From assembly GCF_000332995.1 (NCBI RefSeq), contig NZ_BANS01000013.1, forward strand, positions 1 through 64,000: a DNA stretch of 64,000 bases, given 5' to 3'. The notes beneath the pieces are model-generated. The model searched no databases and was not told the DNA's origin. It was given only the letters and a program-made list of their open reading frames with translations. Of this stretch, positions 46,331 to 56,344 are shown in pieces. The stretch is from Gordonia amicalis NBRC 100051 = JCM 11271. GTDB lineage: Bacteria; Actinomycetota; Actinomycetes; Mycobacteriales; Mycobacteriaceae. Both the position numbers and the translations under genes were made by a program. Positions within the stretch are counted from its first letter, which is position 1, and the number at the start of each line of letters is the position of its first letter.

Positions 46331-46926
46331 TCACCCGCCGATGACCAGCGCAGAGATCGTCGCTGCCACTCGGCCAGGAGGATCTGATACTCCACCTCGT
46401 ACCGTTCGGGACCGAGGTGCAGCGGATGCGGGGTGATGCCGGAATCGCCGGTTTCGTCGCCCACATGTATTGCCGACAGTGTCATGCCGAGCTTCTCCAT
46501 GACCCGCCGTGAGGGGGTGTTGCCCGCGACCGTGCTCGCAAAGACACGTTCGGTCGCGAGGTGGTCGAAGGCGAACGCCATGAGGGCGAACGCGGCCTCG
46601 GTGGCCAGACCGCGTCCCCAGACCGTCCGGCGGATGCGGTAGCTCAACTCGAGTTCGGGGCGACGACTGTGTCGCGGGGTGCGCAACGACGCCCAGCCGA
46701 GGAACGCACCGGTCGCCGGGTCGCACAGCACCCACGTGCCGGTTCCGTACACACGCCGCTCCGACTCGGCGCGCGGCAGGACCCAGTCCTCGATGACCGT
46801 CCGCGGGGTCGGTGTGCCGCCGCTCACGAAGCGCATGACCTCGGGGTCGCTGTCGAGATGGACGAGGTCGTCGATGTCCATCGCGGACACCGGGCGCAGA
46901 CGTGCCCGTGCCGTGTCGATGTTCAC
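46318..46926 (-). CDS. GNAT N-acetyltransferase (RimJ/RimL type)
   Basis: 202 residues. Motif pattern of the RimJ/RimL group: NIDTARARLRPVSAMDIDDL at the start, GTGTWVLCDPATGAFLGWASL in the central strands, ELSYRIRRTVWGRGLATEAAFALMAFAF as the acetyl-CoA loop (RGLATEA), and NTPSRRVMEKLGM near the end. Such enzymes acetylate protein N-termini, small amines or antibiotics; no substrate can be inferred. It is transcribed away from the adjacent thioesterase (91 bp between). Confidence 0.85.
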   Translation of the reverse strand: MNIDTARARLRPVSAMDIDDLVHLDSDPEVMRFVSGGTPTPRTVIEDWVLPRAESERRVYGTGTWVLCDPATGAFLGWASLRTPRHSRRPELELSYRIRRTVWGRGLATEAAFALMAFAFDHLATERVFASTVAGNTPSRRVMEKLGMTLSAIHVGDETGDSGITPHPLHLGPERYEVEYQILLAEWQRRSLRWSSAGDLTA

Positions 46927-47016
46927 CCGAGGCCCCTCACTTTCGGCGATCCGGGCGCGATTCTACGGTCTCGACACGGTCGGCACCGCAGTTCACGGTG
47001 CGCGTGTCCCGCCGTT

Positions 47017-47493
47017 ATGGTTGCTGCCGTGGCTTCTGAATCCCCGGCACCGGACTATGTTCTCGAGATTCCCGTCCATCTGCGGTGGGGTGACATGGAC
47101 ATCAACAACCACATCAACAACGTGCAGATCTCGCGCCTGTTCGAGGAGGCGCGGGTCCGGTCGTTCCATGAGTGGATACCGGACCGTCCGCGGGACTTCT
47201 CCTTCCTCGTCGCACGCCAGGACGTCGAGTTCTCGGCGCCCGTGCACTACTCGACGCACCCCGTCCTGGTGCATTCCTGCGTCGGGCGGATCGGCCGTTC
47301 GTCGTTCGTGATGGCACTCCGCCTGTTCGACAAGGAAGGGGTCCTGTGCGCCACGGCCGAGACGACGATGGTCGTCGTTGATCCGGCGGCGGGTCGGCCG
47401 GCGCCGATACCCGAGGATCTACGGGACGTCCTGACCGCGGCCCTCGGCGAGCCGGCGCGGTTCCATGCGCCACGGACCGCCACCGCGAACTGA
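47017..47493 (+). CDS. 4-hydroxybenzoyl-CoA-type acyl-CoA thioesterase
   Basis: 158 residues. LRWGDMDINNHINNVQISRLFEEARVR is the hotdog helix with the catalytic Asp of the 4HBT family (only its motif GDMDINNH is decisive), then YSTHPVLVHSCVGRIGRSSFVMALRLF. The ATG at 47017 and a GTG at 47029 are alternative starts; no strong RBS for either. Substrate is unknown; candidates are short or branched acyl-CoAs. It is followed by recC after 25 bp and may be co-transcribed with the recCBD genes. Confidence 0.85.
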   Translation: MVAAVASESPAPDYVLEIPVHLRWGDMDINNHINNVQISRLFEEARVRSFHEWIPDRPRDFSFLVARQDVEFSAPVHYSTHPVLVHSCVGRIGRSSFVMALRLFDKEGVLCATAETTMVVVDPAAGRPAPIPEDLRDVLTAALGEPARFHAPRTATAN

Positions 47494-47518
47494 CCCCGGA
47501 CCCCCCGGGCCTGACCGG

Positions 47519-50500
47519 ATGCTGATCCTTCACCGCGCCGAGCGCACCGATACGTTGGCCGAGGCGTTGGCCGAGGTCCTCTCGACACCGCTCGACGATC
47601 CGATGCGTACCGAGATCGTGTCCGTCCCGGCGGCCGGTGTCGAACGCTGGCTCGCACAGCACCTCGCCCGCCGGCTCGGTTCCGGTGCGGGACTGTCGGA
47701 CGGCATCGCCGCCAACATCGACTTCACCGGTCCCGGACGGCTGGCCGACGCCATCTCGGCCGCGGTGCTCACCGGTGACCGGTTCACGGCCGACACCCCG
47801 TTGTCGACGGTGAACCCCTGGCGCGCAACGGAATTGACCTGGCCGGTGCTCCGGGTTCTCGACGAACGGATCGACGACCCTGATCTGACGGTGATCGCCC
47901 GTCACATCGGTGCGGGTGACGCCGAGTCGCCCCGGGTCGGACGCCGCTATGCGACGGCACGCCACCTGGCCGAACTGTTCGAGCGGTACGGACGATCCCG
48001 ACCGTCGATGATCGCCGGCTGGGCCGTCGGGGACGACCTCGACGGTGCGGGTGCTCCGTTGCGCGACGACCTCGCCTGGCAGGCGGGGTTCTGGCGCGCG
48101 GTGCGTGCCGAGATCGGGCAGCCGCATCCGGCGGAGGTCCTCGGCGAGGTGTGTGAGCGCCTGCGCTTCGATCCCGGCGTCGCCGACCTCCCCGGGCGCT
48201 TGTCCGTGTTCGGCCCGACGCGGATCACCGAGTCGTTCCGGAACATCATCGCCGCGGTGAGCGCGCACCACGATGTCCACCTCTTCGTCCCGCACGCGAG
48301 TCCCCGTCTGTGGGAGGAGCTCCGAGCCATCGGCGGAGGAGCGTCCCCGGTGACCTCGACGGTGGGTGTCCCGCCCCGGCGGCGTGAGCGTCCGGTACCC
48401 GAACTCCGGAATCCGTTGCTGGCCGGACTGTCCCGCGATCTCCAGGAACTGCAGTTGCGTCTGGGGGATGTCGTCGACAGGGACGTCCACCATCCGCCGG
48501 CCACCCCGCTGCCCGACGCGCTGCTCGGCGCCCTGCAGGCGGGTATCCGCGACGACGCAGGTGTGTCCCCGCCGGCCGAACGCGCCGACGACGGGTCGGT
48601 CGAGGTCCATGCGTGCCACGGTCCGGAACGGCAGATCGAGGTGCTCCGGGACCGACTGTTGCACCTCTTCGCCGACGACCCGACCCTCGAACCGCGTGAC
48701 GTCCTGATCATGTGCCCCGACGTGGAGACCTTCGCGCCCCTCATCCGAGGTGCCTTCGGGCAGGCCGGATTGCCGCATCCCGCCTTCGATCTGCGCGTGC
48801 GCCTCGCCGACCGCGGCGTGCGTCAGGTGAACCCGGTCATCGACACCGTCGTCGGCGTCGTCGAACTCGCGGCCGGTCGGGTGACCGCGGGCGACGTCCT
48901 CGATCTGCTCGGGGCCGAACCCGTCCGGACACGTTTCGCGATGACCGACGACGACCTGGACCTGGTCCGGGAATGGCTGGGCCACAGCAACGTACGCTGG
49001 GGACTCGGAACCGCGGAACGTGCGCGGTTCGGTCTCGAACGTTTCCGGCAGGGCACCTTCGATGCGGGTCTCGACCGCATCGCGCTCGGTGTGGTCGCCG
49101 AGGAGACCGACGACGAGTGGCTCGGCACCGCCCTGCCACTCGCCGGTGTGGAGAGTACCGGTATCGACCTCGTCGGCCGGCTCGACGAATTCCTCGACCG
49201 GCTCGGCCGGGTCCTCGCGGAGCTGACCACGACCGCGCCCGCCCACCGTTGGGCAGCGACCCTCGTAGAGGCGGTCGGATCGCTCACCGCGACCGCTCCC
49301 GCCGACGATTGGCAACGGGCACAGGCCATCCGGATGCTCGAGGACGCCTTCGGCACCACCGAGGAGGTCCTGCGTCTCGCCGACGTGCGTGACCTGTTGT
49401 CGGCACTGATCGCCGGACGACCCACGCGAGCCAACTTCCGGACCGGTGAGCTCACCGTGTGCACCATGGTGCCGATGCGTTCGGTGCCCCACCGGGTCAT
49501 CGTGCTGCTCGGCATCGACGCCGAGGTCTTCCCGCGCGTGCAGCGCATCGACGGGGACGACGTGCTCGGTGTCGAGCCGCTGGTGGGCGAACGCAATCCG
49601 CGCGACGAGGACCGGCAGTGCTTTCTCGACGCGATCGGTGCGGCGCAGGACAACCTGCTCGTCTTCTACAGCGGCGCCGACCCGGTGTCGGGCCGGCACA
49701 TCCCGCCCGCCGTGGTGGTCAGCGAACTGATCGACACCGTCGACGGTCTCACCGGTCCGGACCGGCCGACGATCGTCCGGCGGCACTCACTGCACGGCTT
49801 CGACGCCCGCAACTTCGTGGACGGGGGTGTTCGCGGCATCGCCGGACCGTTCAGCCACGACGCGTCGCTTCTGGCCGGGGCGACGGCCCTGCGCGGGCCG
49901 GCCGATCCGGTCGTCCCGTCCGCCCGGGAGATCCTCCCCGCACCCGAGCCGACCCCTGACCTCGCCGACATCGACCTCGCCTCGCTCATCGACTTCCACG
50001 TCGATCCGATCACCGCCTTCGTCCGGCAACGCCTGGGCGCCCGGATACCCGACGACGAGACACCTCACGACGACCAGCTCGACGTCGAACTCGACCCACT
50101 CGACAAGTGGGGGATCGGCGACCGTTTCCTCACCCGGATGCTGGCCGGGGTTTCCATCGTGGACTGTGAAGCCGCCGAACTGCGTCGTGGGACGCTGCCG
50201 CCCTTCGCGTTCGGTACCCGGGAGCTGGCGCCCATCTCGCGAGCGGTCACGCGGCTGCACGGCGTCGTGGCGCCTCTGCGTCCGGGATCGCCGGAAACCC
50301 TCGACGTCCTCGTGACACTGCCCGACGGACGGCGCGTGCACGGCACCGTTGGCGAGGTGTTCACCGCCGACGACGGACAGGCCCGGCTGGTCCGCGCGAC
50401 GTACTCGCGCCTCAAGGCGAAACAGCAACTGAGCGCCTGGATCACGCTGCTCGCGGTCGCGGCGGCCGCGACCCAGGGCAACGCCGGCGCGGCGGAGGTC

Positions 50501-50947
50501 GGGTCCGCGGTGTCCGTCGGTCGCGCCGCCCGTGGGGGTGGAACCACCACGCTCACCCTTCGACGCCCGGAGGATCCGGTGCCGCTCCTCGATCAGCTCG
50601 TCCGCTTACGGGACGAAGGTCTGCGCCGTCCGCTGCCGTTGCCGCTGGAACCCGCGTTCACGTTCGTCGACAACGACGGTCCCGGTCGCCGGAGCCACTG
50701 GGCCCTCAACAGTGCGCGCAAGGTGTTCGACGACACCTTCGGTCCCCGCCACGATCGCTACCTCAAACTGGCCTTCGGCGGCGACGTCCTGACCGACGTC
50801 GAGTTCGACGCCCTGCTCGAGGAGCGGGCACCGGCCGACCGCGCCCTCGGCGGGGTGGAATTGGCCGTGGCAGAGGACGAACCGCTGTTCAGCGGACTCG
50901 CCCGGGCGGTGTGGGTCCCCGTCGGACAGCACCGGGAGGGCTCATGA
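47519..50947 (+). CDS. recC: exodeoxyribonuclease V subunit gamma (RecC)
   Basis: 1142 residues. RecC-like start MLILHRAERTDTLAEALAEVL, VPAAGVERWLAQHLARRLG, and internal HACHGPERQIEVLRDRLLHLF fit the family, which lacks active helicase motifs and recognises Chi or other regulatory sequence. It ends EHREGS with the ATG of recB inside its stop (ATGA). I start at ATG 47519, which gives the conserved N-terminus. Part of the RecBCD helicase-nuclease for double-strand break repair. In M. tuberculosis recBCD is at a different locus, so its position here is a rearrangement. Confidence 0.93.
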   Translation: MLILHRAERTDTLAEALAEVLSTPLDDPMRTEIVSVPAAGVERWLAQHLARRLGSGAGLSDGIAANIDFTGPGRLADAISAAVLTGDRFTADTPLSTVNPWRATELTWPVLRVLDERIDDPDLTVIARHIGAGDAESPRVGRRYATARHLAELFERYGRSRPSMIAGWAVGDDLDGAGAPLRDDLAWQAGFWRAVRAEIGQPHPAEVLGEVCERLRFDPGVADLPGRLSVFGPTRITESFRNIIAAVSAHHDVHLFVPHASPRLWEELRAIGGGASPVTSTVGVPPRRRERPVPELRNPLLAGLSRDLQELQLRLGDVVDRDVHHPPATPLPDALLGALQAGIRDDAGVSPPAERADDGSVEVHACHGPERQIEVLRDRLLHLFADDPTLEPRDVLIMCPDVETFAPLIRGAFGQAGLPHPAFDLRVRLADRGVRQVNPVIDTVVGVVELAAGRVTAGDVLDLLGAEPVRTRFAMTDDDLDLVREWLGHSNVRWGLGTAERARFGLERFRQGTFDAGLDRIALGVVAEETDDEWLGTALPLAGVESTGIDLVGRLDEFLDRLGRVLAELTTTAPAHRWAATLVEAVGSLTATAPADDWQRAQAIRMLEDAFGTTEEVLRLADVRDLLSALIAGRPTRANFRTGELTVCTMVPMRSVPHRVIVLLGIDAEVFPRVQRIDGDDVLGVEPLVGERNPRDEDRQCFLDAIGAAQDNLLVFYSGADPVSGRHIPPAVVVSELIDTVDGLTGPDRPTIVRRHSLHGFDARNFVDGGVRGIAGPFSHDASLLAGATALRGPADPVVPSAREILPAPEPTPDLADIDLASLIDFHVDPITAFVRQRLGARIPDDETPHDDQLDVELDPLDKWGIGDRFLTRMLAGVSIVDCEAAELRRGTLPPFAFGTRELAPISRAVTRLHGVVAPLRPGSPETLDVLVTLPDGRRVHGTVGEVFTADDGQARLVRATYSRLKAKQQLSAWITLLAVAAAATQGNAGAAEVGSAVSVGRAARGGGTTTLTLRRPEDPVPLLDQLVRLRDEGLRRPLPLPLEPAFTFVDNDGPGRRSHWALNSARKVFDDTFGPRHDRYLKLAFGGDVLTDVEFDALLEERAPADRALGGVELAVAEDEPLFSGLARAVWVPVGQHREGS

Positions 50948-53900
50948 GACGTCCGGAGACCTTCGACATCACCGCCGAACTCCCGGAACACACCACCGTG
51001 CTCGAGGCGAGCGCCGGGACGGGCAAGACGTACGCGATCGTGGGACTCGCGGCACGGTATCTCGCCGACGGTGTGCCGATCGCGGAGATGCTGCTCGTCA
51101 CGTTCAGCCGGGCGGCGACAGCCGAACTGCGCGAACGGATGCGGGCGCGTGTGCGGGAACTGCTCGACGCCCTGGCCGATCCCGCGGAGGTCCTGTCCGG
51201 GTCCGCTCAGGCAGGCGACGCGTTGTTGCGGCAGTTGGCGAGCGGCACACCCGGGGAGGTCCTCGCGCGCCGACGGAATCTCGCCCGCGCACTGAGCGAC
51301 TTCGATGCGTCCACGATCGCCACCACCCACACGTTCTGCAACCGGATGCTGGAGGCGCTGGGATTCCTCGGCGAACGGGAACTCGTCTACTCCATCGTCG
51401 AAGAGGTCGACGAACTCACCGAGGAGGTCGCGCTCGATCTCTACCTGCGCGGTTTCTGGGCCAGCGACGCACCGGAATTCAGCTTCGCCGAAGCACGGGA
51501 GATCGCGCGCGATGCGGTACGTCAGGCGACGGTCGAACTCGCACCGGACAAGAGCGAGACGACCGGGGGTTCGGTCGCCGACGACGTCGCGGCACGCCGG
51601 GTCAGCTTCGCCAAGGCGGTCCGGCAACACGTCGAGACCCGCAAGCGGGACGCCCGCGTCCGAACCTACGACGACCTCCAGGCGATCCTGCACCGCATCG
51701 TCAACGATCCGGTGGTCGGCGACCGTGCCTGCCAACGGATCCGCGACACGTTCACCGTGGTGCTGGTCGACGAGTTCCAGGACACCGATCCGTTGCAGTG
51801 GGACATCCTGCGCCACTGCTTCCACGGGTACCGCCGGATGATCCTCGTCGGCGATCCGAAGCAGTCCATCTACGGTTTCCGCGGTGCCGAGGTGCTGAGC
51901 TATCTCGCGGCGGTGTCGTCCGCCGACACGCTCCGGGCGCTCGACGTGAACCGCCGGTCGGACGGCGCACTCGTCGGAGCACTGCAGCACCTGTACGGCG
52001 AAGCGACCCTGGGGCATCCGGACATCGTTGCGCGTCCCGTCCGGGCCGCATTCGCCGGCAGCCGGCTCGAGGGCCGCCCACCGCTGCGGCTCCGAGCGTT
52101 TCTCCGCGGCGACTTCACGTCTCTCAACTCGTTCAACCTCCCGGGTGTCAAGGAGGTGCGATCGCGCATCGCCGCCGATGTCGCCGGCGACATCGCGACC
52201 GTGCTGGCACGGGGAGACCGGATCGACGTCGACGGTGTGTCCCGGCCGGTCGATCCCGGGGACATCGCGATCCTCGTGCGGCTCAACAGCACGATCGAAC
52301 CGCTGCAGGCCGAACTCGCCGAACGAGGCATCAACTCGGTGATCGGGTCGGGCATCAACGTCTTCTCGACCTCGGCCGCCCAGCACTGGCTGTGGGTTCT
52401 GCGCGCCGTCGAACAACCGTCACGCTCCGACCGGGTGCGGATGGCCGCATTGACCACGCTCTTCGGCTGGTCCACCGAACGGGTCGCGACCGCCACCGAG
52501 CCGGAGGTCGCCGAACTCGGTGCCGAACTGTCCATGCTCGCCAGGGTTTTCGCACAGGGCGGATTCGCCGCGATGGCCCAACGACTGTTCGACGCGCATG
52601 AGGTGGCGGCCCGGGTTCTCACCGTCGAGAACGGGGAACGAACCCTCACCGACCTCATCCAGGTGTCGGCGTTGTGCAACAAACACGTGGTCGAGACCGG
52701 CGAAGGGCTCAGCGCGCTCGTCGAGTGGCTGACGGAGCGGATCACCGACACCTCGTCACGCCGGCGCTACGAGGACCAGAGTCGTCGCCTCGACCGCGAC
52801 ACCCAGGCCGTCCAGATCATGACCGTGCACGCGAGCAAGGGACTGCAGTTCCCGATCGTGTACGTGCCCTACGGGTGGGACGGCACGTGGGTCAACGATC
52901 GCGGGAACATCACCTACCACGACGAATCGGGGAACCGCCGGCTCGATGTGGGAGGACAGCAGGCACCAGATCGTGCCGCCCGACGCCGACGTTATGCCGA
53001 CGAGGTGGCGGGAGAGGACCTGCGGTTGCTCTACGTCGCGCTCACCCGCGCCCAGTCACAGGTCGTCGCCTGGTGGGCGCCGTCGCGGAACACCACGACC
53101 GGACCACTGCACCGGTTGATCTTCGGACGCGAGAACGCGGTGCGGTCGTCGACCGGAGAACCGGAATGGACGGTCGCCGGGGAGGTGCCCATTCCGGAGG
53201 CCGACGTCGACTGTGTGTGTGTTCTGCGCACCCTCACCGAACGTGATCCCGCGATCTCTGTCGAACCGGCCGGTCGGCTCGATGCGGATGTCGTGGCGCC
53301 ACCCGCCGGCGACGGGGAGGGGGCTGATGCTCTGGGCATCGCGCACTTCGATCGTCGGATAGACCAGGACTGGCGTCGAACCTCGTATTCGGCACTCACC
53401 GCCGACGTCGCCCATGGCGCGCACGGTGCACCCGGAGGGCCGCCGACCTCCGTCGTGGAGACCGGCAGCGAACCCGACGACGAGCTCACCGACATCCTCG
53501 ACGACGAGCCGATCGCCCGGCCGGGCGACGGAGTCGACGACGCCGGAACCGATTCGGACGCACGTCGTGCGGGGATGGCATCGCTGATGAACGGGCTACC
53601 GTTCGGCGCGGCCTTCGGCACCCTGGTCCACGAGGTCCTCGAGTACGTCGACACCTCTGCGCCCGACATCGAAGGGCATGTCCGGGAACTGTGTTCTCGG
53701 GCGCTCGGCGGGCTGGCCGGTGACATCGACCCTGACCGGCTCGTCGCCGCGCTGGTCGGCGTGCTCACCACACCTCTCGGTTTCGGTGATCTGTGGAGCA
53801 TCGATCCGCGTGATCGCCTCGCCGAACTCGATTTCGAACTTCCGCTCGGCCCCGCGGACGAGCGGGCATCCGGCGGGGGCACGACGCTCGGGCGCCTCGC

Positions 53901-54396
53901 CGATCTGATGGAATTGCATCTGCCGGAATCGGATCCGCTGCGAGCGTACGCCACGCACCTGCGCGCGGTGCCCGGTCGGCGTCTTCGTGGTTTCCTCACC
54001 GGCAGTATCGACTCGGTGCTGCGGATCCCCGACGGCCGTTACGTGATCGTCGACTACAAGACCAACCGCATCCGCCCGGGCGACCTCGTGGTCGAGGACT
54101 TCGACGCCGAGGCGATGGCCGGTGAGATGATCGCCGCCCACTATCCGTTGCAGGCGATGTTGTACTCGGTTGCGCTGCACCGGTATCTGAGGTGGCGGTT
54201 GCCCGGTTACGACCCGGATCGTCACCTCGGTCCGGTGCAGTACCACTTCGTGCGCGGCATGGCCGGACCGGACACTCCGCCCGGATGCGGTGTCTTCGAA
54301 TGGGTGCTGCCCACCGGGCTCGTCGCCGGGCTGTCCGAGGCGCTGGCCGGGGCGGAGCCGAACGCGTCCGCCGGAACCGGGGGGAGAGGTCGATGA
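50944..54396 (+). CDS. recB: exodeoxyribonuclease V subunit beta (RecB)
   Basis: 1150 residues. Walker A EASAGTGKTYAIV close to the start, SF1 helicase motifs (LVDEFQDTDPLQWDILR; GDPKQSIYGFRGAEV; VMTVHASKGLQFPIVYVP), and a C-terminal nuclease of the PD-(D/E)xK type with VIVDYKTNRIR at about residue 1034. The two arms of the helicase and the nuclease mean a full RecB. It overlaps recC and recD by 4 bp each (ATGA), so the three subunits are made together. Mycobacterial RecBCD works in single-strand annealing rather than recombination; it may be similar here (inference). Confidence 0.95.
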   Translation: MRRPETFDITAELPEHTTVLEASAGTGKTYAIVGLAARYLADGVPIAEMLLVTFSRAATAELRERMRARVRELLDALADPAEVLSGSAQAGDALLRQLASGTPGEVLARRRNLARALSDFDASTIATTHTFCNRMLEALGFLGERELVYSIVEEVDELTEEVALDLYLRGFWASDAPEFSFAEAREIARDAVRQATVELAPDKSETTGGSVADDVAARRVSFAKAVRQHVETRKRDARVRTYDDLQAILHRIVNDPVVGDRACQRIRDTFTVVLVDEFQDTDPLQWDILRHCFHGYRRMILVGDPKQSIYGFRGAEVLSYLAAVSSADTLRALDVNRRSDGALVGALQHLYGEATLGHPDIVARPVRAAFAGSRLEGRPPLRLRAFLRGDFTSLNSFNLPGVKEVRSRIAADVAGDIATVLARGDRIDVDGVSRPVDPGDIAILVRLNSTIEPLQAELAERGINSVIGSGINVFSTSAAQHWLWVLRAVEQPSRSDRVRMAALTTLFGWSTERVATATEPEVAELGAELSMLARVFAQGGFAAMAQRLFDAHEVAARVLTVENGERTLTDLIQVSALCNKHVVETGEGLSALVEWLTERITDTSSRRRYEDQSRRLDRDTQAVQIMTVHASKGLQFPIVYVPYGWDGTWVNDRGNITYHDESGNRRLDVGGQQAPDRAARRRRYADEVAGEDLRLLYVALTRAQSQVVAWWAPSRNTTTGPLHRLIFGRENAVRSSTGEPEWTVAGEVPIPEADVDCVCVLRTLTERDPAISVEPAGRLDADVVAPPAGDGEGADALGIAHFDRRIDQDWRRTSYSALTADVAHGAHGAPGGPPTSVVETGSEPDDELTDILDDEPIARPGDGVDDAGTDSDARRAGMASLMNGLPFGAAFGTLVHEVLEYVDTSAPDIEGHVRELCSRALGGLAGDIDPDRLVAALVGVLTTPLGFGDLWSIDPRDRLAELDFELPLGPADERASGGGTTLGRLADLMELHLPESDPLRAYATHLRAVPGRRLRGFLTGSIDSVLRIPDGRYVIVDYKTNRIRPGDLVVEDFDAEAMAGEMIAAHYPLQAMLYSVALHRYLRWRLPGYDPDRHLGPVQYHFVRGMAGPDTPPGCGVFEWVLPTGLVAGLSEALAGAEPNASAGTGGRGR

Positions 54397-56264
54397 GCAC
54401 ACCCGATGTCCAGCACGTCGATTCGGCGACCGGAACCCTGGCCGACTGGAACGCCGCGGGCCTCCTTGCCGCCGCGGATCTGCACATCACCGACCGGTTG
54501 ATCCGGATGTGCGCTGAACCGGTGTCCGACGAGGCCCGGCTCGGCGCCGCTCTCGCCGTTCGGGCCGTGCGCCTGGGCTCCACCTGCCTAGCCCTGGACC
54601 GCATCGGCGAACTGGCAGCGGGGGACACCGCAGAGGTCGAGATGCCCTCGCCCCGTGCTGTTCTGGACGCGCTGGCCGCGAGCCCGCTCGTCACCGGCAG
54701 CGAGGCCGGACCGTTGCGCCCGCTGGTGGTCCGGGATTCCGTCGACGGGCCACTCGTCTACTTGCAGAAGTACTTCCGGCAGGAACAGACGATCCGGGAG
54801 ATCCTCGACCGGCGGGCGCGGACATCACCCGCCGTCGATACGGAGGCGCTCGGCGAGGCCATCGCGACGGTCTACTCCTCGCCCGACGACGGCGCCCTGC
54901 AGAAGCTGGCCGCTGCGGTGGCGGCGACGCGCTGGACGACGGTCCTCGCCGGCGGTCCGGGAACGGGCAAGACGTACACCGTCGCCCGCATCCTCGCCGT
55001 CCTCGACCGCCTCCAAGGACCGGGTCTGCGCATCGGTCTGTGTGCACCCACCGGACGCGCGGCGGCACAGCTGCAGGCCTCGGTCGAGTCCGAGTCGACC
55101 CTGCCGGTCACGGCCCATGCGGTCACCCTGCATTCGCTGCTCGGCTGGCGCCCCGGCTCGAACCCCCGGTACGGGCGCGGACGCACGCTGCCCCACGACG
55201 TCATCGTCGTCGACGAGACGTCGATGCTGTCGATGACCGCGATGAGCCGGCTGCTCGACGCCGTTCGACCTGATGCCCGCGTCGTGTTCGTCGGCGACCC
55301 CCACCAGCTGGCCTCGGTGGAGGCGGGTGCGGTGCTCGCCGACCTCGTCGAACGGACCGACCTGCCGGACACCGGGGCCGAGGATGTGCCGCTGACGACA
55401 CCGACACAGGCGTTCGATGCGGTGGGCCTCGATCCCGCCGCCGAGGACCTCGACCCCGACGACGTGGCGCGGCTGGCCGACGGCGTCATCACCTTGCGCA
55501 CGCAGTTCCGGTTCGGCGGCGGCATCTCGCAGGTCGCGGCCGCCGTCAACGCCGGCAAGCCCGACGCGGTCCTCGAACTCGTCACCTCGCCGGACATCGA
55601 CGATGTCGAACTGGTGGCGCCCGACGAACTCGACGACGTGGCCGGCGACATCCTGGCCTGGGGTCGGAATCTGCGCGCGGCCGCCCAGAGGGGCGATGCG
55701 ACCGGTGCCCTGGACGCCCTCGACAGTCATCGGGTCCTGTGCGCGCACCGCGAGGGTTCGTGGGGTGTGCGCGGATGGACCACGCGCATCACCGACTGGC
55801 TGGGGACCACCGAGGCCGAGCACATGGGTTGGTATGTGGGACAACCCATCCTGGTGACGGCGAACGATCGCCAGACCGCCACCTTCAACGGCGACACAGG
55901 TGTGGTGATCGTCGATCCGGACTCGGATGCGCAGACGTCGAATCGATCCGGTTCGCCGGAAACGATCCGGGTGGCGTTCCGCCGGGGCGGCGAAATCCGG
56001 CTGCTCCACCCGACCCAACTCGCCGACGTCGTGTCGGTCCATGCGATGACCATCCACCGCAGCCAGGGCAGCCAGTTCGATCGAGTGACCGTCGTGCTCC
56101 CGCCGGCCGGCTCGGAGCTGCTGACCCGCGAGCTCCTGTACACCGCGATCACCCGCGCCCGAAGTCGCGTGCGGATCGTCGGAACCGCCGACGTGCTCGC
56201 CGCAGCCGTCAACCGTCGCGTACAACGCGCCAGCGGGTTGCGCTCCGCGGTCACCGCGATCTAG
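54393..56264 (+). CDS. recD: exodeoxyribonuclease V subunit alpha (RecD)
   Basis: 623 residues. Walker A GGPGTGKTYTVARI at about 187-194, VIVVDETSMLSM as Walker B, FVGDPHQLASVEAGAVLADL and TLRTQFRFGGGI as helicase motifs, and VHAMTIHRSQGSQFDRVTVVLP at the end. 5'-3' helicase of the complex. The start ATG overlaps the recB stop (ATGA). It ends just before a repeated 27-33 bp element. Confidence 0.95.
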   Translation: MSTPDVQHVDSATGTLADWNAAGLLAAADLHITDRLIRMCAEPVSDEARLGAALAVRAVRLGSTCLALDRIGELAAGDTAEVEMPSPRAVLDALAASPLVTGSEAGPLRPLVVRDSVDGPLVYLQKYFRQEQTIREILDRRARTSPAVDTEALGEAIATVYSSPDDGALQKLAAAVAATRWTTVLAGGPGTGKTYTVARILAVLDRLQGPGLRIGLCAPTGRAAAQLQASVESESTLPVTAHAVTLHSLLGWRPGSNPRYGRGRTLPHDVIVVDETSMLSMTAMSRLLDAVRPDARVVFVGDPHQLASVEAGAVLADLVERTDLPDTGAEDVPLTTPTQAFDAVGLDPAAEDLDPDDVARLADGVITLRTQFRFGGGISQVAAAVNAGKPDAVLELVTSPDIDDVELVAPDELDDVAGDILAWGRNLRAAAQRGDATGALDALDSHRVLCAHREGSWGVRGWTTRITDWLGTTEAEHMGWYVGQPILVTANDRQTATFNGDTGVVIVDPDSDAQTSNRSGSPETIRVAFRRGGEIRLLHPTQLADVVSVHAMTIHRSQGSQFDRVTVVLPPAGSELLTRELLYTAITRARSRVRIVGTADVLAAAVNRRVQRASGLRSAVTAI

Positions 56265-56278
56265 CCACGACCCTGCTG

Positions 56279-56344
56279 CTGAGGTGCGAGCGAAGCGACC
56301 ATCGAACTGCTCCCTGAGGTGCGAGCGAAGCGAGCCTCGAAGGG
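56279..56344. repeat. two copies of a self-complementary GAGGTGCGAGCGAAGCGA repeat, also a likely terminator
   Basis: GAGGTGCGAGCGAAGCGA occurs at 56281-56298 and 56317-56334 between the convergent recD and PIG-L genes. The second copy, 56312-56344, is a nearly perfect hairpin: CCCTGAGG and CGAGC on one side and GCGAG, CCTCGAAGGG on the other. The first is degenerate in its 3' half (ACCATCGA). This motif is familiar to me from Gordonia and Rhodococcus intergenic regions as a REP-like element, but I cannot count copies here. Confidence 0.65.

Noticed and set aside
47400..47519. LexA (SOS) box before recC
   Set aside because: I looked for TCGAAC-N4-GTTCGA-type sequence and found no half-site pair.
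47114..49786. 890-residue open frame opposite recC
   Set aside because: Antisense shadow of recC with biased composition and no domain; it also crosses the thioesterase gene.
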